From an uncultured Lachnospiraceae bacterium (lineage in GTDB: Bacteria; Bacillota; Clostridia; Lachnospirales; Lachnospiraceae), in contig CANQSB010000023.1 of assembly GCA_947626435.1 (NCBI GenBank), positions 1 through 49,744 on the forward strand: a DNA stretch of 49,744 nt, written 5' to 3'. The translations under genes were made by a program, and so were the position numbers. Under the pieces are notes generated by a model. That model searched no databases and was not told where the DNA came from. It saw only the letters and a list, made by a program, of their open reading frames with translations. Within the stretch, counting starts at the first letter, position 1; every line of letters begins with the position of its first letter. Positions 15,636-24,653 of this stretch are shown one piece after another.

Positions 15636-17141
15636 ATGGATTTTATTGACAATGACTTTGCAAAGGAAGCCTCATGCATACCACAGGTAACGCGCCAATC
15701 CCCGTTTCTTACGGGTGAGGGCGTAATTGTGGCAGTGCTAGACAGCGGCATTGATTATTTTCTGCCGGAGTTTATTGATACCTACGGCAGAACGCGGCTG
15801 ATAGGGATATGGGATCAGACTGCTGTACCCAATCCGCAGAAAGGGCTCATGCCTCCTGCAGGCTTCAAGGAGGGCGTGCTTTACACAAGAGAGATGATAG
15901 ACGAGGCGCTTTCGCTCGGACGCACAGACGGACCGAGCAAAGCGCCTGTTTTGGATTTGTCGGGACATGGTACAGGTGTGGCAGGAGTGGCGGCAGGGAC
16001 GAAGCTGGGCGTCGCACCCAAAACTGACATACTTGTCATAAAATTAGGCAATCCTGTCCCCGCGTCCTTTCCGCGCACTACCCAGCTTATGCGCGGCATA
16101 AGCTATGCCGTCAGGCTTGGAGAAGAACTGAACCGCCCCATCGTTATAAATATAAGCTTCGGCAATACATACGGCGACCATCGGGGCAATTCGCTGCTGG
16201 AACGATTCATAGACAATGCTTCGGAGATAGGGAAAAATGTTATCGTGATAGGCAGCGGAAACGAGGGAGCTTCGCGCGGTCACATATCGGGAACGGTGTC
16301 GTCATTGCCCAAGGCGGAGCTTGCGGTAGCGGGATATGAAACAAGCCTCAGCGTACAGTTGTGGAAATGTTATCAGGATATATATGATATAACGATAGTG
16401 TCACCATCAGGAGAGCGCGTAACTTTGGATATCTCAAATGTCAAAAGGGCGCAGACATTAAGGCGTACGCTGGAGCAGACTGAACTTCTGTGCTATATCG
16501 GAGAACCTGTTCCCTATAGCGTCAATCAGGAAATTTACATAGATATGCTGCCCGCGGGAAGCGGAAGCTATATAAACGAGGGCGTGTGGCGGTTTGAGTT
16601 TACGCCTGTCAGTGTAGTTACGGGCGAATACAGCCTTTATCTGCCAAGCTATGCGGCAAGAAACGCGGGGACGGGATTTTTTCTACCGACTCCCGAGGTG
16701 ACGCTTACCATTCCATCCGCTTCGCGGCGCGCCATAAGCGTAGGCGCATATGACGCGGCGCTTCAAAGATATGCAGACTTTTCGGGGCGCGGATATGTGT
16801 ACCGATATGCTGCGGGGCGCGTTGACGCGTCAGGTCATTTGCCTGCCGTCGCGGAAGTAAAGCCGGATATTTCGGCTCCCGGCGTAGATATTGCGGTGCC
16901 GATGCCAAATGGCGGTTATGAGCGTTTGTCCGGCACGTCTTTTTCCGCTCCGATTGTCGCGGGCAGCGCGGCGTTGATGATGGAGTGGGGCATAGTGAGA
17001 GGAAATGATCCGTTTTTGTTTGGACAAAAGCTAAAGGCATATCTCATAAGGGGCGCAAGACCAATAAGGGGAGCCGCAGACGTACCTGACGGCAAAACCG
17101 GCTGGGGCGCGCTATGCCTGCAGAAAAGCCTTCCGCTATAG
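15636..17141 (+). CDS. Subtilisin-like serine peptidase (S8, clostridial Csp-like)
   Basis: A 501-residue subtilase with the catalytic triad Asp36 (VAVLDSGIDYF), His111 (DLSGHGTGVAG) and Ser435 (LSGTSFSAPIVAG), and the oxyanion region VIGSGNEG. The long insert of about 150 residues between His and Ser fits the clostridial Csp-like group, which carries a beta-rich insert. No signal peptide or classical prodomain precedes the catalytic domain; the protein starts almost directly at it. In spore formers, Csp proteases process germination enzymes, but similar proteins occur in non-sporulating relatives, so the role here is open. It is apparently catalytically competent. Confidence 0.88.
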   Translation: MDFIDNDFAKEASCIPQVTRQSPFLTGEGVIVAVLDSGIDYFLPEFIDTYGRTRLIGIWDQTAVPNPQKGLMPPAGFKEGVLYTREMIDEALSLGRTDGPSKAPVLDLSGHGTGVAGVAAGTKLGVAPKTDILVIKLGNPVPASFPRTTQLMRGISYAVRLGEELNRPIVINISFGNTYGDHRGNSLLERFIDNASEIGKNVIVIGSGNEGASRGHISGTVSSLPKAELAVAGYETSLSVQLWKCYQDIYDITIVSPSGERVTLDISNVKRAQTLRRTLEQTELLCYIGEPVPYSVNQEIYIDMLPAGSGSYINEGVWRFEFTPVSVVTGEYSLYLPSYAARNAGTGFFLPTPEVTLTIPSASRRAISVGAYDAALQRYADFSGRGYVYRYAAGRVDASGHLPAVAEVKPDISAPGVDIAVPMPNGGYERLSGTSFSAPIVAGSAALMMEWGIVRGNDPFLFGQKLKAYLIRGARPIRGAADVPDGKTGWGALCLQKSLPL

Positions 17142-17256
17142 GTTCAACCGCGCCGTTTGCAAGGCTGAATCTGGCTGTCGGGTAAATTTTACTAAATCTG
17201 ACAATTAAGCTATGGACTTTGGTGTCGGTATAGAGTAAAATGTAAAGGTAAAGGAG

Positions 17257-18372
17257 GTGGGCGCTCTGATTACCAGAAGATACGTGAGGACGCGTTCCCT
17301 GCAAAAAGAAATGGTGATAGACCAATCCATTGTGGACAGGGCAGGCAGGATTTTGATTGCGAGAAATACCGTAATGGATGAGTTTCATATAGAGTCTCTC
17401 AAAAAGATGGGCGTTCCGGGCGTGTACATACGCGAGGGTGAGGAGGATGACGTCCCCGCGGACGGTGCGCAGGCGCCTGTAGTATCTGCCGCCGTCCAAA
17501 AGGAGATTGACAAGCATACGGTAAACGACCGCGCGAAGGTCAAGCTTTCCGAGAGCGTGAAGGCGCGTGTCGCTGAGGGCATACAATACATTTACAACGA
17601 TACCGCGTCAGAAGGACTTACAAACACGACGAGGAACATCACGGACGATTTGATGAAGGCGATTTCCGATAATGATGCGATAGCGGTCGATATAAGCACG
17701 CTCAAGATAAGTGATGAGTACACTTTTAAGCATAGTGTCGACGTGGCGACCATGGCTATGATAGTTGCAAAAAAATACGGTTTAAACGAAAGAGAGGTAT
17801 ACGAAATTGGCATATCAGGGCTTTTGCATGACGTGGGCAAGTCAAAGATACCAAACGAGATACTCAACAAAGCGGGCAAGCTGACTGATGATGAGTTTGC
17901 CATGATGAAGCAGCACTCATTGTTTGGCTACAGCATTTTGAAGGATAAGGCTGACCTGTCTAATCCGATTAAGCTTGGCGTACTTCAGCACCACGAAAAG
18001 ATGAACGGCAGAGGGTATCCGATGAGCGTGGAAGCTTCCAAGATAAACCTGTTCGCGCGCATTATTTCCGTTGCTGATATTTATGATGCGCTTGTCACCG
18101 AGCGTCCGTACAAAAAGCCATTTTCGCCGAGGGACGCGGTGGAGATGATTATGTCAATGACTGAGGAGCTTGATATAAATGTGATGAGAAGCTTTTTAGA
18201 AAGCGTGATACTGTATCCTGTAGGTACGGACGTGGAGCTCAGCACAGGAGAGCGGGCAAGGGTAGTCGAAAACAATCCGCAGTATGTGCTGCGCCCCAAG
18301 GTAATTGGCTTATCGTCGGGTAAAAGCTACGATCTTTCGGCGATTGAAAATGCAAGCATAGTTATTTTATAG
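17257..18372 (+). CDS. HD-GYP domain protein, probable cyclic-di-GMP phosphodiesterase
   Basis: A 371-residue protein. An N-terminal domain (about residues 1-75, with the RILIARNTVMDEFHIESLKK pattern) is followed by an HD-GYP domain with the HD motif LLHDVGKSKIP and the GYP motif HHEKMNGRGYP. Downstream is RIISVADIYDALVTERPYK, and there is a C-terminal beta-rich tail. HD-GYP proteins hydrolyse cyclic-di-GMP. There is no signal peptide or membrane segment. The start is awkward: GTG at 17257 overlaps the strong AAGGAGG and may rely on AAAGG further upstream, whereas CTG at 17266 would have ideal spacing. No nearby GGDEF protein was seen. Confidence 0.88.
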   Translation: MGALITRRYVRTRSLQKEMVIDQSIVDRAGRILIARNTVMDEFHIESLKKMGVPGVYIREGEEDDVPADGAQAPVVSAAVQKEIDKHTVNDRAKVKLSESVKARVAEGIQYIYNDTASEGLTNTTRNITDDLMKAISDNDAIAVDISTLKISDEYTFKHSVDVATMAMIVAKKYGLNEREVYEIGISGLLHDVGKSKIPNEILNKAGKLTDDEFAMMKQHSLFGYSILKDKADLSNPIKLGVLQHHEKMNGRGYPMSVEASKINLFARIISVADIYDALVTERPYKKPFSPRDAVEMIMSMTEELDINVMRSFLESVILYPVGTDVELSTGERARVVENNPQYVLRPKVIGLSSGKSYDLSAIENASIVIL

Positions 18373-18409
18373 ATTAAAATATACATAAGGTAAGAGGGAA
18401 TGGATATTT

Positions 18410-19594
18410 ATGAAACTGAAATACAGACTGATTGCTGCTTTGCTGCTTACGGCATTGTGTTTTGCGGGCTTGGGCAGGGACGTATATGCGTCGGAGGACA
18501 TTATACATGGAATGTACCAACGCGCGACTGACTTTCCTCAGGGGGATTTGACGAGGCTTGCGTCTGTCCTGCGAAAGGCTGATGCGGGTGAGGAGATTAC
18601 GCTGGGGTTTATCGGCGGATCGATCACAGAGGGCTACAATGCGTCATCAAAGGAAAATACATATGTGTCGCTGGTGCATAAGTGGTGGTGCGACACTTTT
18701 CCGAATACAGTGATAAATCTGGTAAATGCCGGTGTTGGTGGCACTTCCTCATATCTTGGCGTCCACCGCGTTCAGGAGGATATACTGGCGTACAAGCCTG
18801 ATTTGGTTTTTGTCGAGTTTGCCGTAAATGATACGTTTTCGGAGTTTGGCATGAGCAGTTATGAAAACCTTATACGCAGGATTTTGAGTGCGGAAAACAA
18901 TCCTGCGGTCATACTTTTGTTTTCCGTCAATCAAAACGGCGACAGCGTACAGGCGGTTGAAGCCGCGATAGGTGAGTATTACAAGCTTCCGATGATTAGC
19001 TATGGCGACGCCGTCATGCCCGATGTGGAATCACGCAGCATTGAGTGGGAAGGCATATCTTCGGATGTCGTACATCCCAATGACATAGGACATTCGATAT
19101 ATGCCGCGCTTATCTCGGCTTATATCGAGGAGGTATATGCGAGGCTTGACACTATAGAGGAGGTTTCGGAGTGGACGCTTCCTGAGCCGATTACTTTTCA
19201 GGCGTATGGCGACGCGCATATCGAAAACAGCTACACTATTCAGCCGGTAGAATCGCATGGCTTCGAGGAGAGAAACATCAACAGGTATTTTACGGGCAAT
19301 TGGAGCGCGTATCAAAATGACGCTTCCATTACCTTTGTGGTGGATGCTATGACGATTGGCATGATATATCAGCGGACGGAGAAAGGCAATTTTGGCAAGT
19401 ATGACGTGTATGTTGACGGGAAATATGTCATGACGCTTGACGGTAACTATGACGTGAGGACAGAAACTGAAACGGATGTGGTAGCGCTGTATTTTGATGA
19501 TGAGCTTCAAAAAGGGGGGCACATTGTAAAAATAGAGAAAAATCCGCAATCTATAAATAGTTGCTTTATAATTGTAGGGCTGCTTGTGAGTTGA
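18410..19594 (+). CDS. Secreted SGNH/GDSL hydrolase with C-terminal beta domain
   Basis: A 394-residue protein with a clear signal peptide (KLKYR, hydrophobic core, likely cleavage after VYA near residue 26). The SGNH blocks are visible: nucleophile in GFIGGSITEGY, glycine block VNAGVGGTSS, Asn block FVEFAVNDTF, and Asp-His block DVVHPNDIGHS. After about residue 240 a beta-sandwich-like region follows, possibly carbohydrate binding. Such enzymes deacetylate polysaccharides, and a surface O-acetylation pair lies 5 kb upstream. A paralogue without a signal peptide lies at 31031. The hairpin of its terminator overlaps the stop codon. Confidence 0.88.
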   Translation: MKLKYRLIAALLLTALCFAGLGRDVYASEDIIHGMYQRATDFPQGDLTRLASVLRKADAGEEITLGFIGGSITEGYNASSKENTYVSLVHKWWCDTFPNTVINLVNAGVGGTSSYLGVHRVQEDILAYKPDLVFVEFAVNDTFSEFGMSSYENLIRRILSAENNPAVILLFSVNQNGDSVQAVEAAIGEYYKLPMISYGDAVMPDVESRSIEWEGISSDVVHPNDIGHSIYAALISAYIEEVYARLDTIEEVSEWTLPEPITFQAYGDAHIENSYTIQPVESHGFEERNINRYFTGNWSAYQNDASITFVVDAMTIGMIYQRTEKGNFGKYDVYVDGKYVMTLDGNYDVRTETETDVVALYFDDELQKGGHIVKIEKNPQSINSCFIIVGLLVS

Positions 19595-19614
19595 AACGGC
19601 AGCCCTATTTTTTT
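19576..19614 (+). terminator. Rho-independent terminator after the SGNH hydrolase
   Basis: AGGGCTGC (19576-19583) pairs with GCAGCCCT (19599-19606) and is followed by ATTTTTTTT. The left arm lies within the last codons of the upstream gene. Confidence 0.85.
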
Positions 19615-22312
19615 ATGCTTTATCCATTAATCTGCGCCAGCCTGCTATGACCTCCTCGCATATATCGGGATCCATCTCCGCGACGGCCTCGCAAAGCCTG
19701 TTGTAAAGCTTGGTTTCCTCCTCGTCATAGCTGTAGCCTTCAAGCTCCTTTACACATGCCTCCATCTCGTCAAGGTTGAGATTGTCTATGGCATGGGCGA
19801 TTTTTTTGAAGACTGCTTCAAGCTTTTCGCGGGTTATCTTGTTGCTGCTCTCTGCGGAGGTCTTTGCGCTGCTGAAATACGGCTGGAGTATGTCGTAATA
19901 ATGCGCGTACATTTCAAGCGCGTCGTCTGTTTTCAGATTGATTGTATCGATGTCAAGCGAATTGCCTGCCACCTCAAGCTGTGCGGCAAGCTCTGAAAGT
20001 TTGGTGGCGCCTATTTGGCGTGAGGCGCTTTTCAGGGCGTGTACCTCGACTGTGTAATTGCGCCAGTCGCCGTTTTTTTTGTGGGTCTGTATGAGCCGGT
20101 ATTTTTTTGGAATGGCATGGAAATAGTCCTTTAAAATGGTCCAATAAAGAGCCTCGCTGCCTGCAAGCTTCAATGCCGCTTCCGTATCCAAATCCTTGAT
20201 TTTGAGGGTATTTGGCTGCTGACGCGCGGACTTGTGGTGCGATGCCTTTACGCTTTTTATTTTATCTTTGGGGAGAAAATGCTTTATCTTTGTCACGAGC
20301 ACACGCACCTCGATGGGCTTCGGCACGAAATCATTCATGCCTGCCTTTAGGAACATCTCCTTTACCCCGGATATGACATTTGCCGTAAGCGCGATGATGG
20401 GCACGCCGTCATATTCATGGTGTGAATTTCTGATTATACGCGTCGTTTCCACGCCGTCCATCTCGGGCATCATGTGGTCCATAAGTATTAGGTCGTATTT
20501 TTTGGAGCTAATCATTTTCAACGCCTCATTGCCGCCGGAAGCGGTATCAATGCGCATTTTAAGCGGTTCGAGAAGTCCCTCCGCTACGGTGAGGTTAATC
20601 TGGTTATCGTCAACTATAAGGACATTTGCCGTTTCCGCGGTGAAATCATAGTATTCGTCTGTAGATTGATGCTCCTCGAGCAGCATTGCCTCGTGATTGT
20701 AAATGGAAGCAATCGCTATGGATGAAAGCGGTTTGCTCGCTACGATGACATTTGGAATGTCATAGTAGGCAAGCTGGTCGTAATCGGTGATGACGACGGC
20801 GGTGACCTGCGGATTGGTGCGCACGAAAAGCTGCAGCTCCATATCAAAGCCCTTATGGTCTATAAAAAGGTACGCGCCCTTTTTTACGCTCGCGTTTTGC
20901 GAGAGGAATTTGGCGACATTGAGGTTCCTCAAATCCATGTACTTGATGCCGAGCCGCGACATGTCGAGGCGGAGCTGTTTGTGGGCGTATTCGTTTTTTA
21001 GGCAGCCGTATGTCGGAAGTATATTGTCGTCATTGAGTTTGATTGAAGGCGAGCCGTCCACTATTTTTTGCGGCAGCGCAAAGGAGAAGGACGAGCCCTC
21101 GCCGTATACGCTTTCTACCTTTATGTCACTGTTCATGAGCGTAAGGAGCTGTTTGCAGATGGCAAGCCCGAGTCCCGTACCTTCTATGGCGCGGTTGCGC
21201 TTGCTGTCTACCTGCTGGAAGGACTGGAAGATTTTCACCATGTCCTCTTTCTTGATGCCGATGCCTGTGTCCTTTACCAGAAACAGCAGTTCCCCGGTAT
21301 TTTTACCTGTGGGGCGGAAGTCGAATTTGAGGTATACCTGTCCCTTGCTCGTGAATTTGGCGGCGTTGTTTGCAAGGTTGATTATGACCTGCTTTATCCT
21401 TATGCTGTCGCCAAAAAGCTGTTTCGGGATGGATGGATTTACATCAAGCACAAACTCCACATTGTCCCGGTCTATACGCGTGTTTATTATGCTGGAAATA
21501 TCGCGGATTAGCGAGATGGGCTCGTAATTTACCTCCAATATGTCCATTTTGCCGGATTCAATCTTTGAAAAGTCAAGGATATCATTTATGATGGTGAGGA
21601 GCGTCTTGCCCGAATTTTTAATCTGCGTTATGTAGTTGCGCGCCGACGGCGACAAATCCTCGCGCAGAGCCATTTCCGCCATGCCGATTACGGCGTTCAT
21701 CGGCGTCCTGAGCTCGTGGCTCATATTTGCAAGAAAGTCGGACTTCATGTTTGCCGCTTTCTCTATCTCGATATTTGCCTCTTTCATTATGTACTTGTGA
21801 TAGGCAATGCTTGAGAGCGTGTCTGTGAGCGTGTAAAGAAAATATGAGGCATTGTCAAGCGTGCTTTTGGGCACTATGCGTATCGCCATGGCGGACTGCA
21901 GATAGTTTATCAAATCAAGGTCGAGGTCTGACGCCACTTGCATAAGTCTTGGAATATCGGGCGGCGTGGTGAGCACCTGTCCACCGACAAAGCAGCCTAT
22001 CATTTTGTCGCCCGCCATAATGGGCGCCGCAAAATCAAGCAGTCCCGCGTGGCAGTAGTAAAAGACTGACGACCCTACTTTCAAGGCGAGCTCGGCGCCA
22101 TGTTTGTCGCATTCCTGGCAGCGGAGTCCGCCTATGGGGGAGGGGCGTGTGTATTTGCTGCAAAAATCGCTGAAATTGGTGCCCTTTGTGACGGGGGCGC
22201 CGTTTGCGTCTGTGATTATCGCCGCCATGCCTGTCATCTTGGCAAAGGCGTCCTGTATGCGCTGCAGCATTTCGACTTCAAAAAGGTCTGTGAGGGTGAT
22301 TTCATTATTCAT
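19613..22312 (-). CDS. PocR-domain hybrid histidine kinase with receiver and HPt domains
   Basis: An 899-residue cytosolic sensor kinase. Domains in order: PocR ligand-binding domain (about residues 1-170, with Cys-rich LRCQECDKHG and YYCHAG); HisKA with the phospho-His in NMSHELRTPMNAVIGM (about 190-260); HATPase with NLANNAAKFTSKG, DTGIGI and GTGLGL (about 290-415); a degenerate receiver (about 430-560); an intact receiver with VDDNQ and LILMDHMMPEMDG (about 570-690); and an HPt domain with EVHALKSASRQIGA (about 725-800). It has no membrane segment and no DNA-binding output. The paired response regulator is five bases upstream in the same transcript. PocR domains sense small metabolites; the ligand is unknown. 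Confidence 0.9.
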   Translation of the reverse strand: MNNEITLTDLFEVEMLQRIQDAFAKMTGMAAIITDANGAPVTKGTNFSDFCSKYTRPSPIGGLRCQECDKHGAELALKVGSSVFYYCHAGLLDFAAPIMAGDKMIGCFVGGQVLTTPPDIPRLMQVASDLDLDLINYLQSAMAIRIVPKSTLDNASYFLYTLTDTLSSIAYHKYIMKEANIEIEKAANMKSDFLANMSHELRTPMNAVIGMAEMALREDLSPSARNYITQIKNSGKTLLTIINDILDFSKIESGKMDILEVNYEPISLIRDISSIINTRIDRDNVEFVLDVNPSIPKQLFGDSIRIKQVIINLANNAAKFTSKGQVYLKFDFRPTGKNTGELLFLVKDTGIGIKKEDMVKIFQSFQQVDSKRNRAIEGTGLGLAICKQLLTLMNSDIKVESVYGEGSSFSFALPQKIVDGSPSIKLNDDNILPTYGCLKNEYAHKQLRLDMSRLGIKYMDLRNLNVAKFLSQNASVKKGAYLFIDHKGFDMELQLFVRTNPQVTAVVITDYDQLAYYDIPNVIVASKPLSSIAIASIYNHEAMLLEEHQSTDEYYDFTAETANVLIVDDNQINLTVAEGLLEPLKMRIDTASGGNEALKMISSKKYDLILMDHMMPEMDGVETTRIIRNSHHEYDGVPIIALTANVISGVKEMFLKAGMNDFVPKPIEVRVLVTKIKHFLPKDKIKSVKASHHKSARQQPNTLKIKDLDTEAALKLAGSEALYWTILKDYFHAIPKKYRLIQTHKKNGDWRNYTVEVHALKSASRQIGATKLSELAAQLEVAGNSLDIDTINLKTDDALEMYAHYYDILQPYFSSAKTSAESSNKITREKLEAVFKKIAHAIDNLNLDEMEACVKELEGYSYDEEETKLYNRLCEAVAEMDPDICEEVIAGWRRLMDKA

Positions 22313-22317
22313 GCTTT

Positions 22318-23211
22318 TTATCCTATAATCTCTGTGATTTTCTTTGTGAGTGCTTCCTTGTCAATCGGTTTTAACAGGTAGCCCTGCGGTTTGAGCGCCA
22401 ATGCTTTTTGAATTTTTTCCACATCATTTATGCAGGTGAGGAATATGACGGGGATGTTGGCAAGCTCGGGAAACTCCTTTATTTTGGCGAGAAGTTCGGG
22501 ACCGTTTATGCCGGGCATTTCATAGTCGAGCAGGATAAGGCTTACGCGTTTGCTCTGAAGATAGCGCATTGCGACTTTACCGTTTATCGCGGTGGCTATT
22601 TCGTACTTGTCATCCAGGAAGCTTTTGACGGTTCTGTGTATGATGGTTGAGTCGTCTATGACGAGTATGCGGCGCATGCCAAGCTCAGGTTCGAGCGTGA
22701 GTCCTTTGGGCTTTTCGGGAACGGCGGGACCTAAGCCGAGGTCTGCCATTTCGGCGTTTATCTGTGCGAGCATATCAAAGGTGCTGTCGCCTGCGAGGAT
22801 TGCGTCTGTGGACGCGCCTATGGGGTTGCTGTCAAATGAGAGGTCGTTTGTGATAAAATCTGTGATGCTGTTTTGGATGGAAATGGTGGAAACGGGGATG
22901 CGCAGGACGAGTTTGCTTTTGCCTGCGGATGTACGCTCTATGTCGGAGTAGTCGCCTATGCTTGCCGCGACTATGTAGGGGGTTTCGTCTTTTGAGAGGT
23001 CGTCGCGGAATTTTGAGACGGCTGTGATTTCGGCGCGGGTTTCGTCTTTGGGGCAGTATACTACTGCGCCGGGTTGGAAGTAGGTTAGGTGGTTTGTGAG
23101 GTCGGCGTAGTTGGATGATGAGCAGAGGCATTCGAAGGCTTCGCTCATTTGGGAGAAGAATGATGTTATTAGTTCTTTGTTGTTGCCTGTTAGTAAGAGC
23201 TTGTATTTCAT
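22318..23211 (-). CDS. Response regulator with pseudo-receiver and receiver domain
   Basis: This 297-residue protein has no DNA-binding domain. The C-terminal half (about residues 178-297) is an intact receiver: ILVIDDS, the phosphoacceptor in LILLDYEMPGING, VIFLTC and the Lys in GYLLKPIDKEAL. The N-terminal half (about 1-120) has a receiver-like fold pattern (MKYKLLLTGNNKELITSFF) but no acidic pocket, so it is probably a pseudo-receiver. It is the first gene of the leftward pair with the hybrid kinase. Output must come through protein contacts, so the pair may act as a phosphorelay module feeding another regulator. Confidence 0.82.
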   Translation of the reverse strand: MKYKLLLTGNNKELITSFFSQMSEAFECLCSSSNYADLTNHLTYFQPGAVVYCPKDETRAEITAVSKFRDDLSKDETPYIVAASIGDYSDIERTSAGKSKLVLRIPVSTISIQNSITDFITNDLSFDSNPIGASTDAILAGDSTFDMLAQINAEMADLGLGPAVPEKPKGLTLEPELGMRRILVIDDSTIIHRTVKSFLDDKYEIATAINGKVAMRYLQSKRVSLILLDYEMPGINGPELLAKIKEFPELANIPVIFLTCINDVEKIQKALALKPQGYLLKPIDKEALTKKITEIIG

Positions 23212-23284
23212 ATAAAAAATCCTCCATTCTTGGTTTGGCGTATGTTTTTTGAGTGAGAAATTTGAAAGACATAAATATGAATTT

Positions 23285-23293
23285 ATTATAGCA
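23285..23293 (-). promoter_or_regulatory. Extended -10 promoter for the two-component pair
   Basis: On the minus strand the sequence reads TGCTATAAT, an ideal extended -10 element about 75 bases upstream of the response regulator start. No strong -35 is visible, as is common for this promoter type. Confidence 0.5.
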
Positions 23294-23442
23294 TATTTTG
23301 TTTGGGTAATAAATAGTTATTTTTGGGGGGATTTAGCAGTTTATTTCGGGTCAAAAATTTTTAGTAGTCATTGGGGGGAAATGGTGATAAAATGTTTAGG
23401 GGAGTTGGAACGGGAATTTGGATGATTGATGAAGGTAAGGTA

Positions 23443-24519
23443 ATGGGTATGTGTGGGATAGAGGATATAATTGAGGGGTTGAAACGGGAGGGAGAGCTTA
23501 GTTTTGAGGCGTTTAAGGCGCTTATGACTGTTGACGATGAGGAGGAGAAGCGACGGCTTAGGGTGGCGGCCAGGGAGTGTGCTGATGGGGTTTATGGCAG
23601 GGATGTTTATATTCGCGGGCTTATTGAGTTTACTAATTATTGTGGGAATGATTGCTTTTATTGTGGTATAAGGAGGAGTAATCGGAAGGTTGAGAGGTAT
23701 AGGCTTACGAGGGAGCAGATAATGAGCTGCTGTGAGCAGGGGTATGGGCTTGGATTTAGGACTTTTGTGCTGCAGGGCGGGGAGGATGCTTATTTTACTG
23801 ATGAGCGTGTGTGCGGTATTGTTGCGGAGATAAAGAGGGTTTATCCTGACTGTGCTGTGACGCTTTCTATTGGGGAGAAGAGTCGTGAGAGCTATCGGGC
23901 ATTTTTTGAGGCAGGGGCGGACAGGTATCTTTTGAGGCATGAAACGGCGAATGAGGAGCATTATGGGAGGCTTCATCCGTCGGAGCTTAGTTGTGCGGAC
24001 AGGAAGAGGTGTCTTTGGAATTTAAAGGAGATTGGTTATCAGGTCGGTTGTGGCTTTATGGTCGGGTCGCCTTTTCAGACGCTTGAAAATATTTATGAGG
24101 ATTTGATTTTTATAAAGGAGCTGGAGCCGCATATGGTGGGGATAGGTCCGTTTATACCGCAGAAGGACACGCCGTTTGGGAATATGGCGGCGGGGACGCT
24201 TGATATGACGCTTCGGCTGCTTAGCATTATAAGGCTTATGAATCCGAAGGTGCTTTTGCCTGCGACTACGGCGCTTGGCACGATAGACCCTAAAGGGCGC
24301 GAGCTTGGTATATTGAGTGGTGCGAATGTGGTAATGCCTAATCTTTCACCTGTGAATGTGAGGGACAAGTATGCGCTCTATGACGACAAAATTTGTACGG
24401 GCGACGAGGCGGCGGAATGTAAAAGCTGCCTTTCAAGGCGTATGGAGGGAATAGGCTATAGAGTTGTGACCGACAGGGGCGATTACATAGATTATGCAGA
24501 AAATGTTAAGGGACATTAA
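23443..24519 (+). CDS. hydE: [FeFe]-hydrogenase maturase HydE (radical SAM)
   Basis: HydE is a radical SAM enzyme that helps build the dithiomethylamine bridge of the hydrogenase H-cluster. The SAM cluster motif is CGNDCFYCGI, followed by the characteristic FRTFVLQGGED, LRHETANEEHYGRLHP and a GFMVGSPFQT segment. From the ATG at 23443 (AAGG upstream) the length is 358 residues, as usual; in-frame ATGs at 23392, 23422 and 23449 are alternatives. Extra cysteines near the end (CKSCLS) resemble the second-cluster region of some HydE. It is first in the hydE-hydG-hydF order. The hydrogenase itself is not in this window. Confidence 0.9.
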   Translation: MGMCGIEDIIEGLKREGELSFEAFKALMTVDDEEEKRRLRVAARECADGVYGRDVYIRGLIEFTNYCGNDCFYCGIRRSNRKVERYRLTREQIMSCCEQGYGLGFRTFVLQGGEDAYFTDERVCGIVAEIKRVYPDCAVTLSIGEKSRESYRAFFEAGADRYLLRHETANEEHYGRLHPSELSCADRKRCLWNLKEIGYQVGCGFMVGSPFQTLENIYEDLIFIKELEPHMVGIGPFIPQKDTPFGNMAAGTLDMTLRLLSIIRLMNPKVLLPATTALGTIDPKGRELGILSGANVVMPNLSPVNVRDKYALYDDKICTGDEAAECKSCLSRRMEGIGYRVVTDRGDYIDYAENVKGH

Positions 24520-24540
24520 GGCGGGAAAAATGTCCTTTTT
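24511..24540 (+). terminator. Possible terminator or attenuator after hydE
   Basis: GGACATT (24511-24517) pairs with AATGTCC (24529-24535) and is followed by TTTTT. It overlaps the hydE stop codon. It may reduce read-through into hydG. Confidence 0.65.
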
Positions 24541-24653
24541 AGGCGTTTCTAAGGTTCTTTCAAATTAAAATACTCAAAGTGCAGAAAGAAGTGTTTTTAA
24601 AGGTTGGGGAAATATATTTAAAAGCCGTTTAATGGCGGAACGGAGGAAGAATA

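Noticed and set aside
23371-23442. Long N-terminal extension of hydE
   Set aside because: HydE proteins normally start close to the first helix; the extension is Gly-rich and low in information, and AAGG before 23443 gives a better start.
24600-24653. Riboswitch before hydG
   Set aside because: Only a short CCGTT/AACGG pairing near the ribosome binding site is visible; there is no conserved aptamer-like pattern.
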